Positions 1-8,855 of a DNA stretch of 64,000 nt are shown piece after piece. The notes under the pieces are model-generated. The model saw only the letters and a program-made list of their open reading frames with translations, did not search any database and was not told the origin of the DNA. The stretch is from Prado023 sp963706875 (GTDB taxonomy: Bacteria > Actinomycetota > Actinomycetes > S36-B12 > CAIYMF01): the NCBI GenBank assembly GCA_963706875.1, contig CAVPNW010000020.1, positions 186,001 through 250,000 of the forward strand, read 5' to 3'. How positions within the stretch are numbered: position 1 is the stretch's first letter; each line of letters opens with the position of its first letter. Made by a program: the position numbers and the translations under genes.

Positions 1-1602
1 TCGACACCTGCAGCCAACGACGTCAGTGACCACGGCGGGCCCGGGAGTCGAACTGACCTCTGAGTGCCATCGGCGCGCACGAGGGTCACGCTGCTGCCGT
101 CGGGGTCCTCGCCCGCGTACCACCGCGACCAACCCGGCCAGATCGCCTCCACCGCCCAGACTCCCTCCTCGGGGCCGGCCAGGAGCCACCCATCGGCCAG
201 GTTGCGGGGGATGACCACGGGCTCGTCGCCGTCGAACCGGGCCAGGGCGCCGCCCGTGATGGCCCAGACAGCTCCGTCCGATGCCAGGGCGAGTCCTGAC
301 TCCACGCCCCACCCCATCCGGGGTCCGCCGAGCCATCCCAGCCCCTCCCGCCGGCGATGCCAGCTCCCGTCCACGTACTGGTGGATCGCCCCCTCCCCTG
401 TGGCCCAGACCTCATCGGAGGAGACGACGAGCAGCCCGCTCATGGGCGAGCCGAGGCCCCGATCCGGGGCGGACCACACGCGGCTCAGCTGATCGCCGTC
501 GAGGCGCAGGAGGCCGGATGAGTCAGCCACCATCACATCGGCACCCACGAGGCCCACCCCGACGAGCGAAGCGTCATCCACCTGCGCCACCGACTGCCAC
601 AGCTGGGACCTGCTGCCACGAGCCACGCCCCCGGGGCCGACGACCCACACCGTCCCATCCGGCGCCACCGACATGTCCAGTGCGGCCGGGGCCCCGAGGC
701 GCTGGGACGACGAGAGTTGTGGAATCGCCCGCCACGACGCCCCATCGAACCGGCGGATGTCGGGCCCGAACCGGACGAGCAGCCCCCCGGTGGGGTCAGC
801 CATGAGCTCCTCGGCGAACGTCGGCGCGTCCGGCCCGTCGACCGCCGTCCACCGGGCCCCGTCGAACCGCACCACCGTCTGCTCCAGCTCGCCGTCGGAG
901 CGCAGGACCTGGCTGACGGCCCACATCCGCCCATCGGTGTCGAGGGTCAGCATCGCGGCACCGTCGATCGTGTCGTCGCCGACCATCGTCCACGATCCCC
1001 CCGCAGAGCGGGCCACCCCGGCTGCGCTGCTGAACCACACCTCCGAGCCGACCTCGACCAGGCCGGTGATCCGACGGCCCTCGCCTCCGCGGTACTGCGC
1101 CGGCACGGGGAGGTCGCGCACGAAGCTCCGGCCGTCGAAGAGGCGCACGCGGTCGGACTCGACCAGCCAGACCCCGTCGCCCTCCGTCGGCTCGATCGAC
1201 CCCATGGTCGCGAACACCGCGTCATCGGCGACGTCCCAACTCTGCGCGGTTCCGCTGGTGGGATCGACCCTGGTGAGCTGCCAGGGGCTGTGCAGCCACA
1301 CCGCCCCGCTCCCGTCCACGACCATCGACTGCACTCCGGGAGCGTTCACCAACTCGACGCCGGTCGGCTCAAGCGCGGAGTCGGTGGGCTCCAGTTCGGC
1401 GCCGTCGGCCACCAGGGACCAGGGAGGTTGGAGCTGGCCGGACAGCACATCGGGTGACACCGGCCACGCCGATGCGCCAGCGCCAGCGGTCGCGGTCGGT
1501 CGTCGTCGGGCTGCTGCCACCTCGGGCCGCGGAGACCACCAGCCACACCACCACCAGCAGCGCGCAGAGCACGCAGCACAGTCCGGCTACCCGGCGCCCC
1601 AT
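1..1602 (-). CDS. Membrane-anchored or exported beta-propeller protein, partial, frameshifted
   Basis: Read from an ATG at 1602, preceded by a GGGGAGG ribosome binding site, the first 30 or so residues form a Cys-rich hydrophobic stretch (LCCVLCALLVVVWLVV) that looks like a signal or membrane anchor. Below about 1440 a different frame stays open to the left edge for about 480 codons. It consists of repeated blades with a D-G-x-V/M-W core (DGTVWVVGPGGVA, SDEVWATGEGAIHQY, DGAVWAITGGALARFDG), typical of regulator-type or PQQ-like propellers. Anchor and propeller join only if one surplus base lies between about 1440 and 1480, probably a sequence error. A GTG start inside the propeller frame is the alternative. 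Ligand and role are unknown, and the C-terminus lies outside the window. Confidence 0.6.
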
Positions 1603-1692
1603 GTGCCACCTCCCCGATGCGGGCTGTCATCCGCGTCCGACGAGATCACGCCCGGATGGGCTCAACCAGAGGACTTGGTCCCCCACACTGTG

Positions 1693-2628
1693 TCAGCCCC
1701 GGACGACCGGATGGGTGTCGAAGCGGGCCTCGAGATCGCGGCACACGGCGTCCATGAGGTCCAGGACCGTCGCATCGAACGTCGTGCTCGTGACGACCTG
1801 GACCCCGTGGCGGTGGCACTGCTCCACGATGTAGTCGTCGAGCTCGCGGATGGCATCCATCCGTTCGAGGTACTCGGTCGGCTTCCGGTCGCCCTCCAGG
1901 AAGCGCTTGATGAACCGGCCACGATGCTCCTCCGCGGTGCCCACGGTGAGCACGTAGGTGAAGAGCGGGAACTCCGGCTCGACGTTCTGCAGGCCGGGGA
2001 CGATGTGCACCCCGTTGATCATCACCTGCTGGCCCTCCTTCACGGAGCGGCGGGCCAGGGCGACAGTGCCGTGCTGGACGATCCGCGCCTGCTCCTCGTA
2101 GGCGAACAGCAGCCGGTTGCCGGTCAGGTTGCTCTTGAGCATCTTGGCTGCGGAGAACGAGCTCTGCGACAGGGCGGGGAACAGGTCCGGGTTGATCACG
2201 CTGCGGATGACCGCGCGGACCTGGTCGGTGCTGATCACCACGCCGATGCCCAGGCGGTCGGCCACCTCCTGGCTGATCGTCGACTTGCCCACGCCCGAGG
2301 ACCCGCCGACAGCCACGACCAGCGGCTGGCCGCTGGTGCGAACCCAGCGACGGATGCGCACACGGCGCTCCACGTCGGCCAGTCCGTCGGCGAGCAGGAC
2401 GTCGCTGATCCGGGCGAACACCTCGTCGCGGCGGACGGTGGCCTGGGGGGCACCCGGGTCGGCGCCCGGAGGATGGGCCTCCTCGATGATCCCCACCACG
2501 CGCGCCGCGGCTGCGTCCGCAGGGTCGGACTCCATCCCGGCCTTCATCATCCAGCGGGCGATCATGCCCAGCGAGAGCGGCACCCGACGATCATCGAGGT
2601 CCTGCATGAACAAGGTGGCGTCCGGCAC
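1693..2628 (-). CDS. 2-phosphoglycerate kinase-like P-loop protein
   Basis: The 311-residue product has a P-loop GGSSGVGKST at residues 108-117, preceded by an N-terminal region resembling the ATP-cone of archaeal 2-phosphoglycerate kinases, and a family-like segment INGVHIVPG. The archaeal enzyme phosphorylates 2-phosphoglycerate on the way to cyclic 2,3-bisphosphoglycerate. The substrate in actinobacteria is not established, so only the fold is claimed. The GTG start at 2628 is supported by a -10-like TAGGTT six bases upstream, as in a leaderless mRNA; an ATG at 2607 is the alternative. The gene lies 120 bp downstream of gltX on the same strand. Confidence 0.75.
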   Translation of the reverse strand: MPDATLFMQDLDDRRVPLSLGMIARWMMKAGMESDPADAAAARVVGIIEEAHPPGADPGAPQATVRRDEVFARISDVLLADGLADVERRVRIRRWVRTSGQPLVVAVGGSSGVGKSTISQEVADRLGIGVVISTDQVRAVIRSVINPDLFPALSQSSFSAAKMLKSNLTGNRLLFAYEEQARIVQHGTVALARRSVKEGQQVMINGVHIVPGLQNVEPEFPLFTYVLTVGTAEEHRGRFIKRFLEGDRKPTEYLERMDAIRELDDYIVEQCHRHGVQVVTSTTFDATVLDLMDAVCRDLEARFDTHPVVRG

Positions 2629-2660
2629 GGGACAAACCTACGCCGCTCGGGCGCCCGCAA

Positions 2661-2710
2661 CGCACCTGATCCACGTCCCGTCCGCTTGTCCGCACTTGAT
2701 CCAAGTCCCG
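2661..2710. repeat. Two 20-bp direct repeats downstream of gltX
   Basis: CGCACCTGATCCACGTCCCG (2661-2680) and CGCACTTGATCCAAGTCCCG (2691-2710) are near-identical with a 30-bp period. They fill part of the 120-bp gap between the gltX stop and the 2-phosphoglycerate-kinase-like gene. No function is evident. Confidence 0.7.
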
Positions 2711-2748
2711 GCCACCAGAACGACTCAGAACCTGGACCGAATCGAGGG

Positions 2749-4275
2749 CTAGGGCAGGGCTGCGTCGATCCGCGCCAGCGTGCGTTCCCGGCCCAGGAGT
2801 TCTATCGACTCGAACAACGGGGGGGAGACCCGGCGGCCCGTCACGGCCACCCGCAGGGACCCGAACGCCACCTTCGGCTTGAGTCCCAGTCCCTCGATCA
2901 GGGCAGCACGAAGGGCCGCCTCGATCGCGGCGGCGGTCCACGGCTCGAGGTCGGCCAGCGCGGCGCGGGCGGCGGTCAGGACAGGCCCGGAATCCGGTCC
3001 GAGCATCCGGGCCGCGTCGTCGGGGTCGGGCGCGAACGACGCCTCGTGGACGAACAGGAAGCCCAGCATCCCCACGGCCTGGCCCAGGGTCTCCATCCGC
3101 TCCTGGACCAGGGGGATCGCCGCAGCCAGCGTCTGAGCGTCCGCCGCGGACACCGGGTCGAGCATGGCACCGCGCTCGACAAGCACCTGCTGGACCCGCC
3201 GGGCCAGCTCCTCGGACGGCAGTGCGCGCATCCAGTCGGCGTTGATCGCGGTGCACTTCTTGAGGTCGAAGCGTGCGGGATTGGCGCTCACGCGCTCCAG
3301 CGAGAACGCCTGCGCCATCTGCTCCTTGGAGAAGAACTCGCGGTCCTCCCCCATCGACCATCCGAGCAGCGCGAGGTAGTTCAGCAGGCCCTCGGGCAGG
3401 AACCCCTGCTCGCGGTAGAGGTTCAGGCTCGACTGCGGGTCACGCTTGGACAACTTCTTGTTGCCCTCCCCCATCACGTAGGGCAGGTGCCCGAACCGCG
3501 GGGTCGTCCCGTCGGACACGCCGATCTCGGCAAGGGCGTCGTACAGGGCGATCTGGCGCGGGGTGCTGGACAGCAGATCCTCGCCGCGCAGGACGTGGGT
3601 GATCCGCATCATCGCGTCGTCGACGGGGTTGACCAGCGTGTACAGGGGCTCGCCGTTGCCACGCACGAGGACGAAGTCCGGGACGTGCTCGGGGGCGAAT
3701 GTCACCGGACCGCGGACGAGGTCGTCCCAGGTCAGCTCCGTCCCGGGCATCCGGAAGCGCAGGGCGGGCGTGCGGCCCTCGGCGCGGAACGCCTCGACCT
3801 GCTCGGCGCTCAGGTCGCGGCAGTGGCCGTCGTACCCGGGTGTGCGGCCCTCCTTGCGTGCCTGCTCGCGGCGGACCTCGAGCTCCTCGGGGGTGCAGAA
3901 GCACTCGTAGGCCCGCCCTGCGGCGAGCAGGTCGCGGGCGGCGTTCGCGTAGACCTCGAGGCGCTGCGACTGCCGGTAGGGCGCGTAGGCACCGCCCAGC
4001 CCGGGGCCCTCGTCCCAGTCCAGGCCCAGCCAGGTCAGGGCGGCCAGCAGCTGCTCGTAGGACTCCTCGGTGTCGCGCGCGGAGTCGGTGTCCTCGATGC
4101 GGAACACGAACGTGCCGCCGGTGTGCCGGGCGTAGGCCCAGTTGAACAGCGCCGTGCGGACCATGCCCACGTGCGGGTTCCCCGTCGGCGACGGGCAGAA
4201 CCGGACGCGCACGTCGGGGTTGCTGGCGCGGGCGGGCAGGTCGACGGGCGCAAGGACATCCAGGGGCTCAGACAT
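2749..4275 (-). CDS. gltX: Glutamate--tRNA ligase
   Basis: Class I aminoacyl-tRNA synthetase charging tRNA-Glu with glutamate in the cytoplasm, 508 residues, normal length. The HIGH-type signature is PSPTGNPHVG at residues 28-37 and the KMSKS-type loop is KKLSKR at about 273-278, followed by the helical anticodon-binding half. The catalytic domain also shows FRIEDTDSARD. The ATG at 4275 has TAGGAT nine bases upstream, suggesting a very short or absent 5' leader. In actinobacteria gltX commonly sits beside an FAH-family hydrolase and branched-chain amino acid genes, as here. Since gatCAB is also encoded in this window, GltX may additionally misacylate tRNA-Gln, but that is inference. Confidence 0.97.
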   Translation of the reverse strand: MSEPLDVLAPVDLPARASNPDVRVRFCPSPTGNPHVGMVRTALFNWAYARHTGGTFVFRIEDTDSARDTEESYEQLLAALTWLGLDWDEGPGLGGAYAPYRQSQRLEVYANAARDLLAAGRAYECFCTPEELEVRREQARKEGRTPGYDGHCRDLSAEQVEAFRAEGRTPALRFRMPGTELTWDDLVRGPVTFAPEHVPDFVLVRGNGEPLYTLVNPVDDAMMRITHVLRGEDLLSSTPRQIALYDALAEIGVSDGTTPRFGHLPYVMGEGNKKLSKRDPQSSLNLYREQGFLPEGLLNYLALLGWSMGEDREFFSKEQMAQAFSLERVSANPARFDLKKCTAINADWMRALPSEELARRVQQVLVERGAMLDPVSAADAQTLAAAIPLVQERMETLGQAVGMLGFLFVHEASFAPDPDDAARMLGPDSGPVLTAARAALADLEPWTAAAIEAALRAALIEGLGLKPKVAFGSLRVAVTGRRVSPPLFESIELLGRERTLARIDAALP

Positions 4276-4352
4276 GATGCGCGAATCCTACCGGCGCCCG
4301 TCGCCCCTGCTCCGACGCACGATCCTCCCCGATTCCGTTCGCCCTCACGCCC

Positions 4353-4384
4353 ACGCCACCGCCACCGCCACCGCCACCGCCACA
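4353..4384. repeat. GCCACC hexanucleotide repeat
   Basis: Nearly five uninterrupted copies of GCCACC lie upstream of gltX in the 229-bp gap between gltX and the FAH-family gene. This is a simple-sequence tract with no coding role seen. Confidence 0.8.
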
Positions 4385-4389
4385 CGCCA

Positions 4390-4444
4390 CCGCAGAATCT
4401 CCCGGACTTGACGGATTCTCCCGGAGTTCGCGGAGATTCTGCGG
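4390..4444. other. 13-bp perfect inverted repeat between FAH-family gene and gltX
   Basis: CCGCAGAATCTCC (4390-4402) is exactly mirrored by GGAGATTCTGCGG (4432-4444), with a 29-bp spacer holding a partial extra copy (GGATTCTCCCGGAG). It lies downstream of the FAH-family gene and upstream of gltX on the minus strand. No T tract follows, so it may be a Rho-assisted terminator, an mRNA stabiliser or a protein-binding site. Confidence 0.6.
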
Positions 4445-4445
4445 A

Positions 4446-4512
4446 CGGAGGTCGCGGTCTGGGGGTCGCGGACGGGGTCGCGGACCGGGGGTCGCGGACG
4501 GGGGTCAGCGGA
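4446..4512. repeat. GGTCGCGGAC tandem array at the FAH-family gene 3' end
   Basis: About four imperfect 13-14-bp units (GGTCGCGGAC with G/C spacers) abut the gene. The last unit, GGTCAGCGGACC, carries the stop codon (TCA on the plus strand, 4505-4507). Confidence 0.65.
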
Positions 4513-5269
4513 CCTTGTTGACCAGGGTGCCCAGGCCGGCGACCGTGACGGTCACCTCGTCGCCGGCCGTCAGCGGGCCGACGCCGGCTGGAGTGCCGGT
4601 GAGGATCACGTCACCGGGCAGCAGGGTCATCACCGCCGACACCGCCGCGATGAGCGCCGGCACCGCGTGGATGAGTGTCGCGGTGGACGCGGCCTGCGTG
4701 ACCACGCCGTTCACCTCGCACTCGACCAGGGCGTCGGCGGGGTCGAGGTCGGTGTCGATCCAGGGGCCCAACGGGCAGAACGTGTCGAAGCCCTTCGCGC
4801 GGGTCCACTGGCCGTCCGAGCGCTGCAGGTCCCGCGCCGTCACGTCGTTGGCGCAGGTGTAGCCCAGGATCACCGAATCGGCCTGGTCGGAAGGCACCCG
4901 CCGGCACATCCGGCCGATCACGACGGCCAGCTCGGCCTCGTAGTGCACCTCGGAGGACTCCGGGGGCAGCACGATCGGGTCGTCCGGTCCGATGAGGGCT
5001 GTCGTCGGCTTGAGGAACATGAGCGGCTGCGCCGGCGCGGGGCCGCCCATCTCGGCGGCGTGGTCGGCGTAGTTCTTGCCGATGCCGATGATCTTGCTCG
5101 GGATCACCGGCGCGAGCAGCCGGACGGCGTCGAGGTCGTGGACCGTCCCGGTCGTGGTCAGCGGCTCCCCCGCGACGGCGAACGGGTGGCCGGGCAGCTC
5201 CAGGACCTCCGAGCCCTCGACGACGCCGTAACGGACCTGGCCCTCGTGGGAGTAGCGCGCGATCCTCAT
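4505..5269 (-). CDS. Fumarylacetoacetate hydrolase family protein
   Basis: About 254 residues beginning MRIARYSHEG at 5269, the usual start of small actinobacterial FAH-family enzymes such as the one next to gltX in mycobacteria. Family features are GIGKNYADHAAEMGG, the acidic metal-binding stretch VHYEAELAVVIG and NDVTARDLQ. Members hydrolyse or decarboxylate acylpyruvates and related diketo acids; the substrate here cannot be told. A GGGGGGCGAGG ribosome binding site precedes the ATG. As sequenced, the frame is continuous with cimA upstream (one 838-codon frame, 4505-7021). The internal start, complete N-terminus and an ATGA overlap with the expected cimA stop argue for two coupled genes. 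Confidence 0.85.
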   Translation of the reverse strand: MRIARYSHEGQVRYGVVEGSEVLELPGHPFAVAGEPLTTTGTVHDLDAVRLLAPVIPSKIIGIGKNYADHAAEMGGPAPAQPLMFLKPTTALIGPDDPIVLPPESSEVHYEAELAVVIGRMCRRVPSDQADSVILGYTCANDVTARDLQRSDGQWTRAKGFDTFCPLGPWIDTDLDPADALVECEVNGVVTQAASTATLIHAVPALIAAVSAVMTLLPGDVILTGTPAGVGPLTAGDEVTVTVAGLGTLVNKVR

Positions 5270-7021
5270 GCCTCGCCCCCCGCGCCCAGCACCGCGTCCC
5301 CGGCCCCCGGCTCTGCCACTCCCGCACCGGCCGCCGCTCCGCCAGCCGCTGCATCCCCGGACCCGGCCGCAGACCCTCCCGGCGCTCCCCTCGGCGGCCG
5401 CGATCCCGGTCCCGGCACCGTCGACCACGTCCGGCGGGGCCACCCCAGCCCGCATGAGCCCGTAGTCGACTGCGTCGACGATGGCCAGCCACGAGGCCAC
5501 GATCACGTTCTCGTGGACCCCGACCGTCGACCAGCTGCCCTCGGCGTCGTCGGTCTGGATCAGGACCCGCGTGACGGCGTCCGTGCCCTTCGCACCGGGC
5601 ACGATCCGGACCTTGTAGTCGACCAGCTCGAGACCGGCGACCTCCGGGTAGATCTGCTCCAGGGCGGTCCTCAGCGCGTTGTCCAACGCGTTGACCGGGC
5701 CGTTGCCCTCCCCGACCCGCACGATCCGCTGGCCGCCGGCGTGCACCTTGACGATCGCCTCCGAGCCGTGGCCGTCGCCGTTGACCTGCGGGGAGACGAT
5801 CGTTCGCCACGACTCGACGTCGAAGTAGCGCCGCTTCTCCCCGGGGAGCTCGTCGCGCATCACCAGCTCGAAGGAGGCGTCGGCGGCCTCGTAGGTCCAG
5901 CCCTGCGACTCGCGGGTCTTGACGGTCTCGACCACCCGGGCGAGGGCCTCGGGGTCCGAGGCGATGTCCACGCCCAGCTCGCGGCCCTTGAGCTCGACCG
6001 TCGCCCGGCCCGCCATCTCGGTCACCAGGATCCGGGTGTCGTTGCCCACCAGACGCGGGTCGATGTGGCTGTACAGCTCCTCGTTGACCTTCAGCGCAGA
6101 GGCGTGCAAGCCCGCCTTGTGCGCGAATGACGAGACGCCCACGTAGGCCTGGTGGGTGTTCGGCGGGAGGTTGGTGATGTCGGCCAGCGCATGACTGATC
6201 CTCTTGGACTCGCGGAGGTTCCCCTCCGGTAGGGCCTTGATCCCCAGCTTCAGCTCGAGGCTGGCAACGACCGAGAACAGGTCGGCGTTGCCGGTGCGCT
6301 CGCCGTACCCGTTGGCCGTGCACTGCACGTGGGTGACGCCGGCCTCGACTGCCGCGAGGGTGTTGGCGACCGCGCAGGACGTGTCGTCCTGGCAGTGGAT
6401 GCCCAGCCGGACGCCCGAGCGCTCGCGCACGTCCTCGACAGTGCGGTAGATCCCCAGCGGCAGCATCCCGCCGTTGGTGTCGCACATGACACCGACGCTG
6501 GCGCCCGCGTCGAACGCCGTCTTCAGCAGCAGCACACCGTAGTCCGGGTCGTGCTTGTAGCCGTCGAAGAAGTGCTCGCAGTCCACGAACACGCGCCGGC
6601 CGTTGCGTACGAAGAAGTCGACGGTATCGCGCACCATCGCGAGGTTCTCCTCGTTCGTGGTGCGCAGGGCCTCCTTGACGTGGCGGACGTCGGACTTGGC
6701 CACCAGGCACACGACAGGCGCCTGCGAGTCCAGCAGCGCCCGGACCTGGGCGTCATCGGCGGCGTTGATCCCGGGCTTGCGGGTGGCCCCGAACGCGACC
6801 AGCTGGGCATTGGCCAGCTTCAGCTCGCCGGCCGCGGCGCGGGCGAAGAACTCGGTGTCCTTGGGCATTGCCCCCGGCCAGCCGCCCTCGATGAAGCCCA
6901 CCCCCAGCTCGTCGAGCAGCCGCGCCACGGCCAGCTTGTCGCTGACCGAGTACGAGATGCCCTCACGTTGCGCCCCGTCGCGCAGGGTCGTGTCGAAGAC
7001 GTGGAATGCGTCGCGGTCCAT
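5266..7021 (-). CDS. cimA: Citramalate synthase (probable frame error near the 3' end)
   Basis: Condenses pyruvate and acetyl-CoA to (R)-citramalate, the threonine-independent entry into isoleucine synthesis. The HMGL-like TIM barrel starts FDTTLRDGAQREG (residues 9-21); GNGPVNALDNALR marks the C-terminal LeuA-type dimerisation domain, which ends near residue 530. The familiar HxHN metal motif reads H209-C-Q-D-D. After about residue 545 the frame becomes an Arg/Gly/Cys/Trp-rich run into the FAH-family gene. Skipping one base near 5390 instead gives an Ala/Gly-rich tail ending in TGA at 5268-5266, overlapping the next ATG. An Ile-rich leader peptide and a terminator hairpin lie just upstream, and GGAGGGG is the ribosome binding site. 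Confidence 0.85.
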
Positions 7022-7034
7022 GGTGCCCCTCCAA

Positions 7035-7067
7035 CAGAAAACCCCCTGGCCCGAAGGCGTAGGGGGT
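7035..7067 (-). terminator. Attenuator hairpin in the cimA leader
   Basis: On the minus strand ACCCCCT and AGGGGGT form the stem around ACGCCTTCGGGCC, followed directly by TTTT. This is a classic intrinsic terminator, yet it ends only about 14 bases before the cimA ATG and starts 19 bases after the stop of the Ile-rich leader peptide, so it can control entry into cimA. Confidence 0.8.
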
Positions 7068-7085
7068 CAGCGCGCTGCGTCTGCG

Positions 7086-7130
7086 TCAGACGCCAGCGCG
7101 CTTGCCGATAATGATCGCCGATGCGGCCAT
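7086..7130 (-). CDS. Ile-rich leader peptide of cimA
   Basis: A 14-residue reading frame, MAASAIIIGKRAGV, has three consecutive isoleucine codons (ATC ATT ATC). It ends 19 bases before the terminator hairpin of cimA. A -10-like CATGAT (7142-7137) lies six bases before its ATG, so the transcript may begin at the peptide. The design fits ribosome-mediated attenuation: stalling at Ile codons when charged tRNA-Ile is scarce would block the terminator and allow citramalate synthase expression. No alternative antiterminator pairing was computed. Confidence 0.75.
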   Translation of the reverse strand: MAASAIIIGKRAGV

Positions 7131-7543
7131 GGGCGAATCATGCCACGCCCGCCCCACGCAGCGCGAGCCCCCCAGGGGCTGGGGTGCAAAGGCCCAGGGG
7201 AAGACTCCGGCCACTACGCACACGAATCCGGCCCTTTCAGTGAGGTCAGGCGAGGCCCCCACGGGGGACGCACCGGAAACCGCCCCAATGGCCTCAACCC
7301 GCTGGGCGTATTCGGCGGTTTCAAGTGCGCCGTCCGTACCGGGGCCTTCCACTGGCGCGAAAAGGACGGTTTCGAGTGCGCCGTGACGCCCGGCCCTGGT
7401 CCCCTCACCTACGGGAGTCGTCGAGGAGCCGACCCCGGGGCGGCGGATGTGCTGACCCGAGCCGCGAGCACATCCGTCGACCCGGGGGCGGCGGATGTGC
7501 TGACCCGAGCGCCGAGCACATCCGTGAACGCCAGCGCGCGGTG
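7131..7543. other. Intergenic region between ilvE and the cimA leader
   Basis: 413 bp without a convincing gene. Near ilvE it holds a tandem palindromic repeat (7431-7526). Nearer cimA there are two copies of a motif reading GGCGCACTYGAA on the minus strand (7320-7333 and 7371-7384, 51 bp apart). A related sequence lies at 23819-23832 upstream of the ilvB leader. The segment next to the leader presumably carries its promoter. Confidence 0.5.
7431..7526. repeat. Two tandem 48-bp units, each with a 10-bp palindrome
   Basis: Units 7431-7478 and 7479-7526 are nearly identical. Each contains CGGATGTGCT and its exact complement AGCACATCCG separated by 13 bases, so two hairpins form in series just downstream of ilvE. 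They could end ilvE transcription or bind a dimeric protein. Confidence 0.8.
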
Positions 7544-8725
7544 TCAGGTGATCCGGTGGATCCAGCCGAACGGGTCCTCGGTGCGACCGGTCTGGATGTC
7601 GAGCAGGGCGTGGCGCAGCTTCATGGTGACGGGACCGGGTTGACCGTCGCCGACCGTCCACTGCGCCGTAGCGGACTTCACCGAGCCGACCGGCGTGACG
7701 ACCGCGGCCGTCCCGCACGCGAACACCTCGGAGATCTCACCACTGGCGTTGCCCGCCTGCCAGTCCTCGACCGAGATCCGCTCCTCCGACGCCGCGATCC
7801 CCAGGTGCCGGGAGAGCTTGAGAAGCGAGTCGCGGGTGACACCCGGCAGCAACGTGCCGGTTAGCTCAGGGGTCACGAGGCGGGCCGAGTCCCCGTGGCC
7901 GAGGACGAAGACCAGGTTCATGCCGCCCATCTCCTCGACCCAGCGCCGCTCGGTTGCATCAAGCCAGACCACCTGGTCGCACCCCTGCTCGGCCGCGTGC
8001 GCCTGGGCGATCAGTGAGGCGGCGTAGTTGCCCGAGCACTTGGCCTCGCCGGTGCCACCCGGGGCGGCCCGGACGAACTCCGTCGACAGCCAGACGCTCA
8101 CGGGCTTCACGCCACGGGGGAAGTACGCGCCAGCCGGCGACGCGACGAGCAGGTAGGTGTAGGCGTTTGCCGGGCGCACGCCCAGCCCGATCTCGGTGGC
8201 GAACTCGAACGGCCGCAGGTAGAGGCTCTTCTCCGGGTCCTCGGACACCCACGCCGCGTCCGCCCGGACGAGCGCCTCCACCGACCCGAGGAACAGGTCC
8301 TCGGGCAGCTCGGCCATCGCCAGCCGCCGTGCGCTGCGGGCGAAGCGTGCGGCGTTGGCCTCCGGGCGGAAGGCGTTGAGCGAGCCGTCCGGGTGCCGGT
8401 AGGCCTTGAGGCCCTCGAAGATGGACTGCCCGTAGTGGATGAACATGCTGTCCGGGTCGATCGGCAGGGGGGCGTAGTCGACGAGCTCGAGCTCCCCCCA
8501 GCCGGCCTCCGCCGACCAGTCGACGCGCACCATGTGGTCGGTGAAGTACCGGCCGAACCCCGGATCGGCGAGGATCGCCTCGCGCTGCTCCTGCGGGCGC
8601 ACCACCCCGCTGCTGCGATCGGCGACCTTGGCGGCCACGCGATCGGTCACCGGGTACAGGTCGATCCCGGCGGCCGACATCTCGGCGGCGGAGCGGTACC
8701 AGGGGGTGGCTGCGTCGGTGCTCAT
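7544..8725 (-). CDS. ilvE: Branched-chain amino acid aminotransferase
   Basis: PLP-dependent fold type IV transaminase performing the last step of Ile, Leu and Val synthesis with glutamate as amino donor, 393 residues. Family signatures are FIHYGQSIFEGLKAYR near the N-terminus, the catalytic-lysine segment GEAKCSGNYAASL and EVFACGTAAVV near the C-terminus. The frame extends further upstream, but the ATG at 8725 fits the family length and has GATACT seven bases ahead of it, a leaderless-type promoter. It is divergent from the monooxygenase gene and upstream of the cimA leader on the same strand. Confidence 0.96.
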   Translation of the reverse strand: MSTDAATPWYRSAAEMSAAGIDLYPVTDRVAAKVADRSSGVVRPQEQREAILADPGFGRYFTDHMVRVDWSAEAGWGELELVDYAPLPIDPDSMFIHYGQSIFEGLKAYRHPDGSLNAFRPEANAARFARSARRLAMAELPEDLFLGSVEALVRADAAWVSEDPEKSLYLRPFEFATEIGLGVRPANAYTYLLVASPAGAYFPRGVKPVSVWLSTEFVRAAPGGTGEAKCSGNYAASLIAQAHAAEQGCDQVVWLDATERRWVEEMGGMNLVFVLGHGDSARLVTPELTGTLLPGVTRDSLLKLSRHLGIAASEERISVEDWQAGNASGEISEVFACGTAAVVTPVGSVKSATAQWTVGDGQPGPVTMKLRHALLDIQTGRTEDPFGWIHRIT

Positions 8726-8855
8726 GGGGCGAAGTATCGCTGATCCCAGCATCCGGTCGCGAGGTCGTCCGCTGGGTGGACGCGACGAAGTGGCAGACCG
8801 CGGCCCTGGGAACTCGTCACCCGCCATCACTCCGCCTGGTCGGCATACTGAGCCA

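Noticed and set aside
673..4521. Long plus-strand frame of 1282 codons
   Set aside because: It runs antisense through the propeller gene, the kinase-like gene and gltX. Its His/Arg/Pro-rich product has no domain; it is a by-product of high GC.
7431..7526. Repeat array considered as CRISPR
   Set aside because: Two immediately adjacent units without spacers and no cas genes.
8532..8855. N-terminal extension of the monooxygenase
   Set aside because: This part is antisense to ilvE and has no family similarity; the ATG at 8856 fits the FAD domain and promoter.
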